From assembly GCA_900472605.1 (NCBI GenBank), contig UCJD01000027.1:2362-66361 (forward strand): 64,000 nt of DNA, given 5' to 3'. Within the stretch, counting starts at the first letter, position 1; each line of letters starts with the position of its first letter. The position numbers and the translations under genes were made by a program. Below, piece by piece: positions 13,401 to 21,201 of this stretch. The notes beneath the pieces were generated by a model, which searched no databases, was not told the DNA's origin, and saw nothing but the letters and a program-made list of their open reading frames with translations. The stretch is from Hyphomicrobiales bacterium (GTDB taxonomy: Bacteria > Pseudomonadota > Alphaproteobacteria > Rhizobiales > Rhizobiaceae).

Positions 13401-13556
13401 CGAGATGGTGGAGGTCACCTTGTCGACGAGGATGCGCGCGCCGAAGCCGGTGAAGCCGAAGATGCCGATGGCCACGGCAAGCAGGATGACGACGACGCCG
13501 GCTCCGTAACCGAGCAGTCGTGCAATCCACTTGAAGATGTTCGTCAGCATAAGCAT
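7446..13556 (-). CDS. tamB: Translocation and assembly module subunit TamB
   Basis: TamB is an inner-membrane-anchored, periplasm-spanning beta-helical protein that works with TamA in outer-membrane protein insertion and lipid transport. The 2036-residue product has one N-terminal transmembrane helix (about residues 15-37), a very long repetitive beta-rich body and the conserved C-terminal DUF490/TamB domain (RGRLTILNRRLDFSD to the end at EKEY). It is much longer than the roughly 1260-residue E. coli protein. The extra length includes at least seven tandem copies of a 107-residue unit marked by the motif WKNAATSQTK (near residues 915, 1022, 1129, 1236, 1343, 1450 and 1557). It follows tamA by 63 bases. 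Confidence 0.93.
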   Translation of the reverse strand: MLMLTNIFKWIARLLGYGAGVVVILLAVAIGIFGFTGFGARILVDKVTSTISNRDMTIRVLDPQGLLTGGFGATRIVLSDTRGTFADVDGLSINWNPLALLTGRFHATRLESEAIRVLRKPVRTLPSRPAAEGEAGGGFSLPIKVDIDQISLPKISLSQPLIGRAFTLSADGSVRAASNGGDANITVHRHDVPDAKLTADVAFLPENSQLMVKAKLNEPKGGLLAGVLALPNNPAVEISLNGDGPISDWKAKLQASLDGQQRAAIEAHHTLTPDQLLHHVELKGGGDLSSLMPAAFRPLFSGQTNIDLAANFDNAGKIDIQTGNVATGAVVIAASGTLDPKGKNSLNANVLGTSGPVDFRWPLSEGEARFMVTGVNLALTGDAKASRLNASASLDTAVLPQATIGNVKLTAKSDNFNLSGRSGAVQIRLVAGDMTFANPDINRAVQGPVTIVLPLQISPATIGFNGATIESASANASLNGAYQLTDNSLTGNAKLTVEPPAMPPAVAARFKTPVTIETQVAGTIPDKINLSNLSIKSDLTVATGNVVLDGTTLNATLAGRVPDIKPLLDTASGAVTYSLKAGGDLSALALSANLNAPAIDMAGRGLSDLAVALNATADPKAPKAQVKATGKIDGQAIDISTDVLSEGGQTTLPSIKANVGNNSLTGHVALSESFAPTGALTFDLPDLSLIAALAGQKAEGDLKGSVDITNDAGKIGLKVAATGSGVKQGNFAIVGPNVDVTVTDLSAFAATGAIKADEVASGTNKIDSLAVNFTQLGNRTNFSLDGYYDNHPLVAGGGVETNAGTTLVQLDRFSAKPHDIAVDLAAPSQLSITDGTVTLDGLEIKTGDGAINVTGSVGEALDINAVVKQLPASLANSFVPDLDAAGAISGKVSVTGTPAAPVADFTLDWKNAATSQTKGAGLSALAIGADGKFADNKLDFKTDLSGKGGVSLKAAGNFITAGPNAQSLQVDADIVNIPAGLANAFVPGLNAEGAITGSVTASGKLPAPALDFKLNWKNAATSQTKVAKLSSLALTASGKLENNILNFNANAGGSGGFAIKADGSFVVTGTDAQTLKVDGTLANIPAALANAFVPDLAAQGMISGSFGASGKLPMPAAQFRLDWKNASTSQIKAAGLSGVGASVNGTFADNTLTFDSNVSATGGMSVKAAGDVKLQNSAIGDLKVDATLSAVPAGLANGFIDGLGASGMISGTASASGTLQQPKASFDLSWADVATSQTKAAKLPAMALALKGTLQDKALDFTTKLDGEAGAALEAAGKVGIEGTRPTTIEANATLNNLPAALVSSFVPNLDAGGMISGTAKVSGALPLPSVDFKVNWANATTRQTKSANLSALSLDATGKFADNKIDFDANLASNSKTLLQAKGTAALVGANIQGLSVDADITGLPASLANGFVPGLGAEGTISGRAKTSGTPANPVIDFNLDWRNAATTQTRTSGVGTLSANASGKLVDNKLDFTTSLAGNNVALKASGNFVVAGANAQSLAVKADISNLPAALANAFVPNLAAEGNISGTVAASGKLPMPDVDFKLDWRNAATSQTRGAGVSPLAIGANGKLASGRLTIDTTVTGDAGLSLRGGGNLAISGNRALDMRFSGNLPFAVLGAQLAAQGFVAEGNANFNLQVGGTVAAPVINGTVATSGAKVIDVRRNLEINSLTADIRFDGQRAVISRLTGQLASGGSIAVTGDVGIQPAANFPANIDIKLNKAVYVDGTLVVATVDGTIGLRGPLTANPTLNGKLTLEKASITVPEKLPTSLREIDIRHKNAPKAVLAQIRDTTQEGARGKSSTLNLDIQVDAPSQIFVRGRGIDAELGGSVTIRGTASVPVVSGGFTMRRGRLTILNRRLDFSDKSRITFAGDLTPALQMAATSTSGTTTLTVDVAGLATDPAITFSSSPALPQDEVLAQLIFGQSMSKLSALQIAQLADAVSQLAGGRSTSLFQGLRNQLGVDDFDISTDANGQTNVGVGRYLNERTYIELQQNTKDGAKAIINLDVGRGVKLRGAAGANGAGEAGVVYEKEY

Positions 13557-13619
13557 GGACCCGGATATTATCCCGTTTTCTGCGCGGCTATCGCAATCTC
13601 GCTGCGAGCCTGAACCTCG

Positions 13620-15548
13620 TTAGAACGACTGACCGATGCCAGCGTAGATGCCGTAATCCGTCCCACCCTCGAACTTGTTGAGAGGAACGGCGAAATCAAG
13701 CCGGATCGGCCCGAATGGGGTGGCGTAGCGCAGGCCGATACCGGCACCCGCCCTGATATCCGAAAAATCGGGCGCAACATCGGCGGAAACCACCCCGACA
13801 TCGATAAACGGCACGATGCCGATCGTGTCGGTGATCTTCACGCGCGTTTCGAACGAAGCCGTCACGAAGGAAGCCCCGCCCGTAGCCTCATTGGCGGCGT
13901 TATAGGGAGAGATCTCCTGATAGCCGTAACCGCGCACCGACCCACCGCCGCCGGCAAAGAATCGACGGGTGGCGGGAATGTTTTCAAGATCGTCTGCACC
14001 GAGCAGGAACCCGGCCGATAGCTTGCCGGCGAGCACGATCCGGTCTTCGGCGCCAAGGCCGTAATAACCGGATACCGAACCTTCAAAGGCCGAGAAGAAC
14101 GTGCCGTTATAGGCTTCGTAACTCGGCGTCACCTTGCCCATCAGCCGGTAGCCCGATGTCGGATCGAGCTTGTTGTCGCGTGCGTCGCGGTCGAACTGGA
14201 GGGGGGCGGCGAAGGTCAGGTAGGTGTTTTCCCCAAACGCATCGTCGTCCTGTTCCCAGCTGACTTCGCCCGCACCGGTAAACGTATCGGTGTCGTTGAG
14301 CTCGTAGGAATACCCGAGCGACGCAGTCACCAGCTTGGCGCTATAGGCATCTGGATTTTCGGTCTTTGCCAGAATGCTGGCGATCAGCGTTCCCGACGGC
14401 ACGAACGCGCCGGGCTTGGTGAACGTGATCCCCGCGGAGAAATCGAGATCGCCAAGCGCCGTCGCATCGCCGAGGCGACCGACGGCGCCTTCGACGCGCA
14501 GCCCTTCCGCCCCTCCGAACAAATTGCGATGGCCCCAGTAGCCATTGACGCCGAAGCCATCGATCGTCGAATACTGCGCGCCGACGCCGAAGTAGCGCTG
14601 CTTGCCCTCCGACACCTCTATGATCATCGGCAGGCTCCCGTCGCCGGCCAGCTGGTCGCCCTCATGGATGGTGACGCTGGAGAACACGCCGAGCGCCCGC
14701 AGCCGCTCGCCGGCCTTCTTCAGCGCCTCTGGAGAGTAGCGGTCGCCCTTGTTGATGCGCGAATAGCGCTCGATGAAATCGGACCGCACGGCCTTGGCGC
14801 CGGTAACGCCGACCGTTCCGATCGGCGCGACCGGGCCCCCTTCTGCGGCCAGCACGACATCGACAGTATCCGTGCGATGATCGGCCACCACCTTGCGCGT
14901 GGTGAGCTTCGCCAGCGGTCGCCCATCGCTCTTCAACTGCTCGACGATCTTGTCGCCGGCCTTGATGATGGTGAGCGACCCGGCCGAAGCGCCCGGCCCG
15001 AGATCGTAGTCGGCGGGATTGCGGTTTGCCGCGTCGCCGCCGAATTGCACCTCGCGCACATGAAACACCGGCCCGGCCGCAACGTTGACATTGACGGGAA
15101 CCGGACGGGAGCGATTGAACGTGGGGTTCGGCGGCAGGTCGTCGACATTGCGCCCATCGACGGTGATGGTCACGACGCCGCCATAGCGCGCCTTTTCGTA
15201 AAGCGCGGCGATCAGCCGTTCGCGATCGTCGCGCGCCTTCACGACGACGCCGAGATCACCCGAAACCGGCTGCTCCTTGTCTGCAACCAGGCGCGAGCTG
15301 TTCTCGAGCGCTTCCTTGAGATCCGGATCATCGGCGTCCGATGTCAGCGTCACTTCGTAGAGAACCGGATCGGGCACCTGGTTGGCGTCCGTATCGTCCT
15401 TGCCGAAGAAATTGATTCCGAAAAGCTTGAAGGCGTAGGCGTCCGCCACGAGTGCCGGTGACAACGCGGCCATCACCGCGACCACTGTCACGATGCCTGC
15501 TCGCCGATACGCAATACCCGGTTTCGGTGCCTTCAGTCTGATCTGCAT
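13620..15548 (-). CDS. tamA: Outer-membrane assembly protein TamA (BamA/Omp85 family)
   Basis: A 642-residue Omp85-family protein: signal peptide (cleavage near residue 39, after ADAYA), periplasmic POTRA domains (about 45-335), then a 16-strand beta-barrel ending in an outer-membrane-type terminal strand (GIYAGIGQSF). The Omp85 signature FAGGGGSVRGYGYQEISP lies near residue 530, and the last strands read IRAGAGIGLRYATPFGPIRL. It stands immediately upstream of tamB on the same strand, which identifies it as TamA rather than BamA. A terminator-bounded lipoprotein gene lies upstream. Confidence 0.93.
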   Translation of the reverse strand: MQIRLKAPKPGIAYRRAGIVTVVAVMAALSPALVADAYAFKLFGINFFGKDDTDANQVPDPVLYEVTLTSDADDPDLKEALENSSRLVADKEQPVSGDLGVVVKARDDRERLIAALYEKARYGGVVTITVDGRNVDDLPPNPTFNRSRPVPVNVNVAAGPVFHVREVQFGGDAANRNPADYDLGPGASAGSLTIIKAGDKIVEQLKSDGRPLAKLTTRKVVADHRTDTVDVVLAAEGGPVAPIGTVGVTGAKAVRSDFIERYSRINKGDRYSPEALKKAGERLRALGVFSSVTIHEGDQLAGDGSLPMIIEVSEGKQRYFGVGAQYSTIDGFGVNGYWGHRNLFGGAEGLRVEGAVGRLGDATALGDLDFSAGITFTKPGAFVPSGTLIASILAKTENPDAYSAKLVTASLGYSYELNDTDTFTGAGEVSWEQDDDAFGENTYLTFAAPLQFDRDARDNKLDPTSGYRLMGKVTPSYEAYNGTFFSAFEGSVSGYYGLGAEDRIVLAGKLSAGFLLGADDLENIPATRRFFAGGGGSVRGYGYQEISPYNAANEATGGASFVTASFETRVKITDTIGIVPFIDVGVVSADVAPDFSDIRAGAGIGLRYATPFGPIRLDFAVPLNKFEGGTDYGIYAGIGQSF

Positions 15549-15670
15549 CCGCCGCTTTTTGGTTACACTGGATTTAAGCTCTGCGCCCCCCGGCCTGATG
15601 CGACCTTAGCGGCAAAATTCATTTTGTTGTACCGTTTTAAACCGCATGATTGCTGTTTTAGCGGAAAAAA

Positions 15671-15702
15671 TCAAAAATCCCGGGCCAATGACCCGGGATT
15701 TG
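15671..15702 (-). terminator. Rho-independent terminator of the glycine-zipper lipoprotein gene
   Basis: A perfect 10-bp stem, AAATCCCGGG with CCCGGGATTT (15675-15684 and 15692-15701), stands 20 bases after the stop. On the minus strand it is followed by TTTGATTTTTT. Confidence 0.8.
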
Positions 15703-15720
15703 AAAGGTTCTGGCGAAAGA

Positions 15721-15978
15721 TCAGCCGCGGCAATCGTCGATATAGCGGCGACCATATTCGTCGCGATAGTAACACTGTCCGGGCTGTTCGGACACACGGC
15801 CGATCAGCGCGCCGGAGACGCCGCCGACGGCAGCACCGACTGCCGCACCGCGAACATTGCCCGTAACCGCGCCGCCGATGATGGCGCCGGATGCGGCACC
15901 GATGCCAGCACCCTGTTGCGTGGGCGTGCAGCTGGCAATGGATAGGCCGACAAAGGCGAGCGCAATAATCTTTTTCAT
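15721..15978 (-). CDS. Glycine-zipper lipoprotein
   Basis: An 85-residue exported protein. It begins MKKIIALAFVGLSIASC, a lipoprotein signal peptide with a lipobox-like IASC. Next comes a glycine zipper (GIGAASGAIIGGAVTG, then AAVGAAVGG) that can insert in or pack on a membrane, and a Cys-containing charged tail. AGGAG precedes the chosen ATG; the frame is open further upstream but without a signal sequence. It resembles small envelope lipoproteins of the SlyB/YMGG type. The exact role is unknown. Confidence 0.8.
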   Translation of the reverse strand: MKKIIALAFVGLSIASCTPTQQGAGIGAASGAIIGGAVTGNVRGAAVGAAVGGVSGALIGRVSEQPGQCYYRDEYGRRYIDDCRG

Positions 15979-16276
15979 CAATAGCTCCTGATTGATCGCC
16001 CGAGCGGGCGGTGAACGTCCCTGATTCCTGTCTTTTTTGTAACCTAGACTGCAAACTATGGCGCAAAAAGGGGCAAGCAACCTCTCCAATCGATTTCAAC
16101 TCGCTTGCAGCCGCGAAAATCGACTGGCAAATCAGTCACCAAGAACCATGCGAGGCACTGCGCGCAGGACTGCAATGCGCGATTGATCTGGTCATGGACG
16201 CCAGTTTCAAATTAAAGTAATTCGAAACTATGGGCCAATTGACGCACATGGTGCTAAATCGGACCAAAAGGGTTGA

Positions 16277-16311
16277 CGTGCAGTCGGAATTGGGCGGAGA
16301 ACGCCTGCACG
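16277..16311. promoter_or_regulatory. Inverted repeat in the hemA leader
   Basis: CGTGCAG (16277-16283) and CTGCACG (16305-16311) are perfect inverted 7-mers 21 bases apart. They end five bases before the hemA Shine-Dalgarno (GGAG at 16317). This could be a protein-binding site or a leader hairpin. The 348-bp region 15979-16326 separates divergent genes, and I see nothing else certain in it. Confidence 0.35.
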
Positions 16312-16326
16312 ATACTGGAGCATGAG

Positions 16327-17541
16327 ATGGATTTCGAAGCATTCTTCAAGAACGAGCTGGAAGGCCTTCACAACGAAGGTCGTTACCGCGTGTTCGCCGA
16401 CCTTGAACGTCACCGCGGCAATTTCCCGCGCGCCACGCGTCACACCCCGGAAGGGCCGAAGGATGTGACCGTCTGGTGTTCCAACGACTATCTCGGTATG
16501 GGCCAGAACCCCAAGGTGATCGAGGCGATGAAGAACGCCATTGATCACTGTGGCGCGGGTGCGGGAGGCACCCGGAATATTTCTGGCACCACGCACTACC
16601 ACGTTCTGCTCGAGCGCGAACTTGCCGATCTGCACGGCAAGGAATCAGCCCTGGTCTTCACCTCGGGTTACGTGTCCAACTGGGCAGCCCTCGGCACGCT
16701 CGGCGCCAAGATCCCCGGCATGATCATCTTCTCGGATGCGCTGAACCACGCGTCGATGATCGAGGGCATCCGCTACGCCAAGTGCGATCGCGTCATCTGG
16801 AAGCACAACGACCTGCAGGATCTGGAAGCCAAGCTCGCCGCCGCCGATCCGAAGGCGCCGAAGATGATCGCCTTCGAGAGTGTCTACTCGATGGATGGCG
16901 ATATCGCGCCGATCAAGGAAATCTGTGATCTTGCCGACAAGTACGGCGCCATGACCTATCTCGACGAAGTCCACGCTGTGGGCATGTACGGCCCGCGCGG
17001 CGGCGGCATCGCTGAGCGCGAAGGCCTGATGGACCGCCTGACGGTTATCGAAGGCACGCTCGGCAAAGCCTTCGGCGTCATGGGCGGCTATATCGCCGCA
17101 TCGACCGCGCTCTGCGATTTCATCCGCTCCTTCGCCTCCGGCTTCATCTTCACCACTGCGCTTCCCCCGACGCTCGCCGCCGGCGCGGTCGCCTCGATCC
17201 AGCACCTGAAGGTCAGCCCCTTCGAACGCGCCCGTCACCAGGACCGCGTTCGCACGCTGCGCGCTCAGCTCGACAAGGCCGGCATTCCGCACATGCCGAA
17301 TCCGAGCCACATCGTCCCCGTGATGGTTGGCGACGCCGCCAAGTGCAAATGGATCTCGGACCTGCTGCTCGACAATTGCAACGTCTACGTCCAGCCGATC
17401 AACTACCCGACGGTCCCGGTCAAGACCGAACGCCTGCGCATCACGCCCACACCGCTGCACACCGATGCCGACATCGAGCATCTGGTAGACGCGCTGCATT
17501 CGCTGTGGTCGCGCTGCGCACTGGCCCGGCACGTCGCCTGA
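16327..17541 (+). CDS. hemA: 5-Aminolevulinate synthase
   Basis: ALAS condenses glycine with succinyl-CoA to give 5-aminolevulinate, the first committed step of haem (and cobalamin) synthesis by the C4 route used by alphaproteobacteria. The 404-residue product has the normal length. It shows [17 protein letters not shown] (77-92), the PLP aspartate in [12 protein letters not shown] (213) and the Schiff-base lysine K247 in EGTLGKAFG. The ATG giving MDFEAFF has GGAG seven bases upstream. Downstream lies dxr, convergent, with only 21 bases between the two stop codons. Confidence 0.97.
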   Translation: MDFEAFFKNELEGLHNEGRYRVFADLERHRGNFPRATRHTPEGPKDVTVWCSNDYLGMGQNPKVIEAMKNAIDHCGAGAGGTRNISGTTHYHVLLERELADLHGKESALVFTSGYVSNWAALGTLGAKIPGMIIFSDALNHASMIEGIRYAKCDRVIWKHNDLQDLEAKLAAADPKAPKMIAFESVYSMDGDIAPIKEICDLADKYGAMTYLDEVHAVGMYGPRGGGIAEREGLMDRLTVIEGTLGKAFGVMGGYIAASTALCDFIRSFASGFIFTTALPPTLAAGAVASIQHLKVSPFERARHQDRVRTLRAQLDKAGIPHMPNPSHIVPVMVGDAAKCKWISDLLLDNCNVYVQPINYPTVPVKTERLRITPTPLHTDADIEHLVDALHSLWSRCALARHVA

Positions 17542-17562
17542 CCAAACGCCAAATATCTCTGC

Positions 17563-18738
17563 TTAGTTGATAAGCCCGGCAGCCCGCTGCCGGGCTTCTT
17601 TATCGACCTCGAACACGTCGTCCATCGTCGCGGCCTCGGGCAGATGCGCCAGCTGGTCCATCACCGTTTCGGTCACGTCGGCCATCGCGAGGAACGACAA
17701 GCGCCCGGCGATGAAGGCTTCCAGCGCCACTTCCTTGGCGGCGTTCAGAACCGCGCCCTGCACGCCGCCGCGCGTCATCGCAAGCCGAGCGAGCCGCAGC
17801 GCCGGGAAGCGTGTCTCGTCCGGCGCCTCGAAATCCAGCCGCGCCAGCTTGGCGAAATCGAGCCGTTCGATCGGCAGGTTCGGTCGGCGTGGATGCGCCA
17901 GTGCGTAGCCGATCGCGGTCCGCATGTCGGGCGCACCGAGCTGCGCCAGGACTGAACCGTCGGTATAACCAACCATCGAATGGATCACCGATTGCGGGTG
18001 CACGATGACCTCGATCTGCTCGGGCGTCAGCCCGAACAGGTGCTTGGCCTCGATCATCTCGAGCGCCTTGTTGAACATCGAGGCGCTGTCGATCGAAATC
18101 TTCAGGCCCATCGACCAGTTCGGATGCGCGCGCGCCGTCTCGACGGTCACAACGGCCATCTCCTCCAGCGAGGCGTTGCGGAACGGTCCGCCGGACGCCG
18201 TCAGGATGATGCGCTCCACGGCATGGCGCTGGTTTTCCTCCAGCACCTGGAAGATCGCGTTGTGTTCGCTGTCGACGGGCAAGAGCTTGCCGCCGCCGCG
18301 GCGCACGGACTGCACGAAGAGATCACCGGCGGAAACCAGGCATTCTTTGTTGGCGAGCGCAATATCGGCACCCTTGCGGGCCGCCGCCAGCGTCGGCGCA
18401 AGGCCCGCCGTCCCGACGATTGCCGCCATCACCCACTCGGCCTCGAGGTCGGCTGCTTCCATCAGGCCTGATTGCCCGGCGGCAACCGCGATCCCGCTTC
18501 CCGACAGCGCGCTCTTCAGCGCTTCGTAATGGCTGTCACTCGCCGTCACCGCGAGTTTGGCGCCGGCCGCGCGCGCCTGCTGCGCCAAAAGATCGACGTT
18601 CTCGTTGCCCGTCAGCACGGAGATTTCGAAGTTTTCGAGACCGCCGAGATGATTCACCACGTCGAGCGTGTTCTTGCCGATCGAGCCGGTCGAACCGAAG
18701 ATGGAGAGGCGCCGAGGCCCGTTTCTGCCCGTGATCAT
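17563..18738 (-). CDS. dxr: 1-Deoxy-D-xylulose 5-phosphate reductoisomerase
   Basis: DXR converts DXP to 2-C-methyl-D-erythritol 4-phosphate with NADPH and a divalent metal, the second step of the MEP isoprenoid pathway. The 391-residue product has the NADPH-binding GSTGSIG at residues 15-21, the metal and substrate stretches VDSEHNAIFQ and TASGGPFRN, and the C-terminal helical domain ending AAGLIN. I chose MITGRNG (18738) as the start because family similarity begins there; 58 further upstream codons are open but unrelated-looking. The last codons overlap the hemA terminator hairpin. Confidence 0.94.
   Translation of the reverse strand: MITGRNGPRRLSIFGSTGSIGKNTLDVVNHLGGLENFEISVLTGNENVDLLAQQARAAGAKLAVTASDSHYEALKSALSGSGIAVAAGQSGLMEAADLEAEWVMAAIVGTAGLAPTLAAARKGADIALANKECLVSAGDLFVQSVRRGGGKLLPVDSEHNAIFQVLEENQRHAVERIILTASGGPFRNASLEEMAVVTVETARAHPNWSMGLKISIDSASMFNKALEMIEAKHLFGLTPEQIEVIVHPQSVIHSMVGYTDGSVLAQLGAPDMRTAIGYALAHPRRPNLPIERLDFAKLARLDFEAPDETRFPALRLARLAMTRGGVQGAVLNAAKEVALEAFIAGRLSFLAMADVTETVMDQLAHLPEAATMDDVFEVDKEARQRAAGLIN
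17572..17597 (+). terminator. Terminator of hemA inside the 3' end of dxr
   Basis: AAGCCCGGCAG and CTGCCGGGCTT (17572-17582 and 17587-17597) form a perfect 11-bp stem with a four-base loop, 30 bases after the hemA stop. A modest U-rich tail follows. The stem lies within the last codons of the convergent dxr gene. Confidence 0.6.
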
Positions 18739-19087
18739 GCGCGATTTTGCCTGCGTTCCGTCATTTCCCTCGGCTCTACAGGGGATTGGAATGAGCGGCA
18801 AGTGTGCAGTGCAGCAGATTTTTGAGCCTGAGGGGTTTACATCCCTGCCCGTCGATGTGATCCTGACAACAATCCTCAGGGATAGGAGCATTGGCAATCG
18901 TATCGGTTGCAATTTTCAAGCTCCGGCGGCGTCAATTTTGCGCCCGCTTCCGTATCCGCGCCAAGGCCGGACGCGATAAAAACCAGAACGAGATGTTGGG
19001 TTTGCAAGGCGAAATCCTGCGCGCTTTCGTGCGTTCCCGCTTCAAGCCCGCATCGACCAGAAGACCCTGACCGTTACGAAGGGACAA

Positions 19088-19744
19088 ATGGCCATGAAAG
19101 CGACAAGCAGCTTATGGATTCTGCCGGCCGCGCTCATCTCATTCGCGCCGCGCGTCAACGCAGAAAACCTCGTCATCTGGACACCCGTGAAAGTGTCCGA
19201 ACGATCCTACAAGGCGACGATGGGCTTTCGCCTGCCCGCCGAATGGGAAACGAGCGCCGGCGCCGATATCGGCCTCGCGGCATCGAAGGGCGGCGTGCTG
19301 CTCGGCGGCTCCGAACAGGCCTCGCTCTGGGGCAAGATCACCAAGGTCAGCGTCACGCCCGCAGCCCGCGCTGAACGCTCGGCAAGCGTCCGCGTCGATA
19401 CGTTGAGAGGCAGCGGCGCGTTGATGCTCAGCCGTTCCCGCAGCTGGATATTTTCGGATTCGCTGGACATGGTTTCGACGCGCTTCGTGCAGGTCCGCTA
19501 TGACGCCGTCGACACGCGCCAGACATTCATCGACACCTCGCAGGCGCTGAAGCTGATCCAGCCCTGGACCGGAACGTCGCTCTCGGCGGCAGCCACCGTG
19601 TCCGGCTTCAATGGCGATGTGACGAGTTCGCTCGCGTTGAACCAGTTAATCCTTCCCGACCTTAATTTGAGCGCAACGATCAGCAATCCTGGATCGTCAA
19701 CTCGCTCGGGAAGCATAAACCTGAACTATCGGGTCAGCTGGTGA
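19088..19744 (+). CDS. Exported protein of unknown function
   Basis: A 218-residue protein that I do not recognise. It opens with a signal peptide (MKATSSLWILPAALISFAPR, cleavage probable after VNA), followed by beta-rich, Ser/Thr/Ala-rich sequence with no cysteine. It ends in alternating polar and hydrophobic strands (SINLNYRVSW) with an aromatic last residue, a pattern seen in outer-membrane beta-barrel proteins. The 349 bases upstream (18739-19087) show no gene; AAGGGA stands just before the ATG. It precedes a BON-domain gene on the same strand by 61 bases. Confidence 0.7.
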   Translation: MAMKATSSLWILPAALISFAPRVNAENLVIWTPVKVSERSYKATMGFRLPAEWETSAGADIGLAASKGGVLLGGSEQASLWGKITKVSVTPAARAERSASVRVDTLRGSGALMLSRSRSWIFSDSLDMVSTRFVQVRYDAVDTRQTFIDTSQALKLIQPWTGTSLSAAATVSGFNGDVTSSLALNQLILPDLNLSATISNPGSSTRSGSINLNYRVSW

Positions 19745-19805
19745 TCGCGCAGCCGCCACCCGCGACACGTGGTTCCTGTTCGAATGGGAGGAAGGAAGAC
19801 ACGAC

Positions 19806-20093
19806 ATGGCAAGTTACAAGACATTACCGCCCTCACGGAGGTCCGGCTTGAACCCAGACGCCGTACTGACAGCGGATGTGTCAACCGCATTGGCGGTCGC
19901 CAGCGGCTTCGACGCCACCCACATTGCGGTGACGGTCGAGCGACACGAGATCGTCCTCAGCGGACTGGTTGCCACGAAGGCGGAACTCGCCAGCGCAATA
20001 CTCGTCGCAGAAACGACGGCGAGCGACCACACGGTCCGCAACCGGATTATCGTCGCGCAATCCGTGCTCGACAACCTTGGCGAAGCCGTCTGA
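19806..20093 (+). CDS. BON-domain protein
   Basis: A 95-residue protein whose body is a single BON-like domain (about residues 22-88). DVSTALAVASGFDATHIAVT is followed by the strand ERHEIVLSGLVATKAELASA and a second helix-strand unit. BON domains bind phospholipid membranes or associate with envelope proteins. There is no evident signal peptide. AGGAAG precedes the ATG. It may form a short operon with the exported protein upstream and converges on a small membrane protein gene four bases away. Confidence 0.75.
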   Translation: MASYKTLPPSRRSGLNPDAVLTADVSTALAVASGFDATHIAVTVERHEIVLSGLVATKAELASAILVAETTASDHTVRNRIIVAQSVLDNLGEAV

Positions 20094-20097
20094 GCGA

Positions 20098-20247
20098 TCA
20101 ACCGGCGAAGCGTTCCGTCAGGAAGCCAGTGGCGACGCGATCGGTCTTCTGCGTCGTGACAGGGCCGCTCGGCTGATAGCTGACGGCGACCAGAAGGCCG
20201 CCGATCAAGAGATAGGCAACCGCGAGCATCGAGAGTTTCATGGTCAT
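20098..20247 (-). CDS. 49-residue membrane or exported small protein
   Basis: The ATG at 20247 has a good Shine-Dalgarno (AAGGAGAC, eight bases away). The product begins MTMKLSMLAVAYLLIGGLLV, one transmembrane or signal segment, followed by a 27-residue polar tail rich in Thr and basic residues (QKTDRVATGFLTERFAG). Function unknown. The stop lies only four bases from that of the convergent BON gene. Confidence 0.6.
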   Translation of the reverse strand: MTMKLSMLAVAYLLIGGLLVAVSYQPSGPVTTQKTDRVATGFLTERFAG

Positions 20248-20337
20248 GAGCTTGGTCTCCTTTGACCAGAACAACGCGACGATCGACCGTAGGTTCCCTT
20301 CCCGAAATGGGCCATCCACACGGCACCCATCAAACGA

Positions 20338-20365
20338 AAAAGCCGCCCCTGGTGGGGCGGCTTTT
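20338..20365 (-). terminator. Rho-independent terminator of the DUF992 gene
   Basis: A 12-bp perfect stem, AAAAGCCGCCCC with GGGGCGGCTTTT, has a four-base loop and a U-run on the minus strand. It begins 21 bases after the stop. Confidence 0.85.
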
Positions 20366-20386
20366 CCATTGAAATCAAATAATAAA

Positions 20387-20899
20387 TCAGCCAGCTGGCG
20401 TGAGCGTGACCGAGGTGCCGGTTGCAGCGACGTTGAGGCCAAGCTGGCCGGTGACGCTGATGGTCTGGAGCTGGATCGATCCGGCCGTACCGCCGAAAAG
20501 GATATTGGCGCCGACACCGCCGGCGAGCGTCGCTTCGGCCGTGATGCCCTGGTAGAGGCCGCCGAGCGAGCCGCGATGGTAGCCTGCCGTCGGAGCAAAG
20601 ACCGCCCAGACGAGACGGCCGCGCGTGGTGAAGCCGAGGTCGACGCCCATCTTGCGGATGGTGCCGCTATAGTGATCGACGGATCCGCGCGTACCGTTGA
20701 AGACGCAATCGACGCTCTTCGCCGAACCCAAGACGTAGCCGACGCCGCCGCCGACGTCGCAGGTCAGAACGCCGATCTTGACGCCATCGCGCTGATCCGG
20801 CTCTTCATAAGTCGTCACGAGATCCGCTGCCGCTACCGAGGTAGCGAAGACTTGAGCCAGCGAGGCTGCTGCGACGATCGATGCGATTGTCTTGTTCAT
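20387..20899 (-). CDS. DUF992-family exported protein
   Basis: A 170-residue protein with a signal peptide (MNKTIASIVAAASLAQVFAT, cleavage near SVAAA) and the DUF992 core, recognisable by KIGVLTCDVGGGVGYVLGS, CVFNGTRGSVDHYSG and RLVWAVFAP. Two conserved cysteines (in LTCDV and VDCVF) could form a disulphide in the periplasm. The family occurs in rhizobia and relatives and has no known function. AAGGAGAC precedes the ATG. It is monocistronic with its own terminator. The 302 bases upstream (20900-21201) hold several CCCGA/TCGGG mini-palindromes around 21025-21070 but no gene. Confidence 0.85.
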   Translation of the reverse strand: MNKTIASIVAAASLAQVFATSVAAADLVTTYEEPDQRDGVKIGVLTCDVGGGVGYVLGSAKSVDCVFNGTRGSVDHYSGTIRKMGVDLGFTTRGRLVWAVFAPTAGYHRGSLGGLYQGITAEATLAGGVGANILFGGTAGSIQLQTISVTGQLGLNVAATGTSVTLTPAG

Positions 20900-21153
20900 T
20901 GTGGTCTCCTTAGTATCCTGAAAAAAAGATAGTGCCCTGTTATAACTTACCAACCCCGGCTGTATGAACAAAATTAACAAATGCTCAAAAGCGAATGTGC
21001 GGGGTTTGATTCGCTACATGCATCCCGATTTCGGGCTGATTTCGGGCGCCATTCGGGCAGCGCCTGAATAAATGCCGACGATCGCTTGTTGTTCCACCGT
21101 CATGACGCGTTGTTGGTCTTTTGGAAGGAAGGCGAGTGGCCACTTCCGCCCAC

Positions 21154-21185
21154 AAAAAAGGACCCCGGACTAAGCCGGGATCCTT
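21154..21185 (-). terminator. Rho-independent terminator of the Thr/Asn-rich exported protein gene
   Basis: An 11-bp stem with one mismatch (AAGGATCCCGG with CCGGGGTCCTT on the minus strand) is followed by TTTTTTG, 17 bases after the stop at 21202. Confidence 0.8.
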
Positions 21186-21201
21186 GATCGTAGAGCGACG
21201 A

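Noticed and set aside
10950..13613. Open frame of nearly 900 codons antisense to tamB
   Set aside because: Arg/His/Ala-rich composition typical of an antisense shadow. The opposite strand encodes a continuous, domain-supported TamB.
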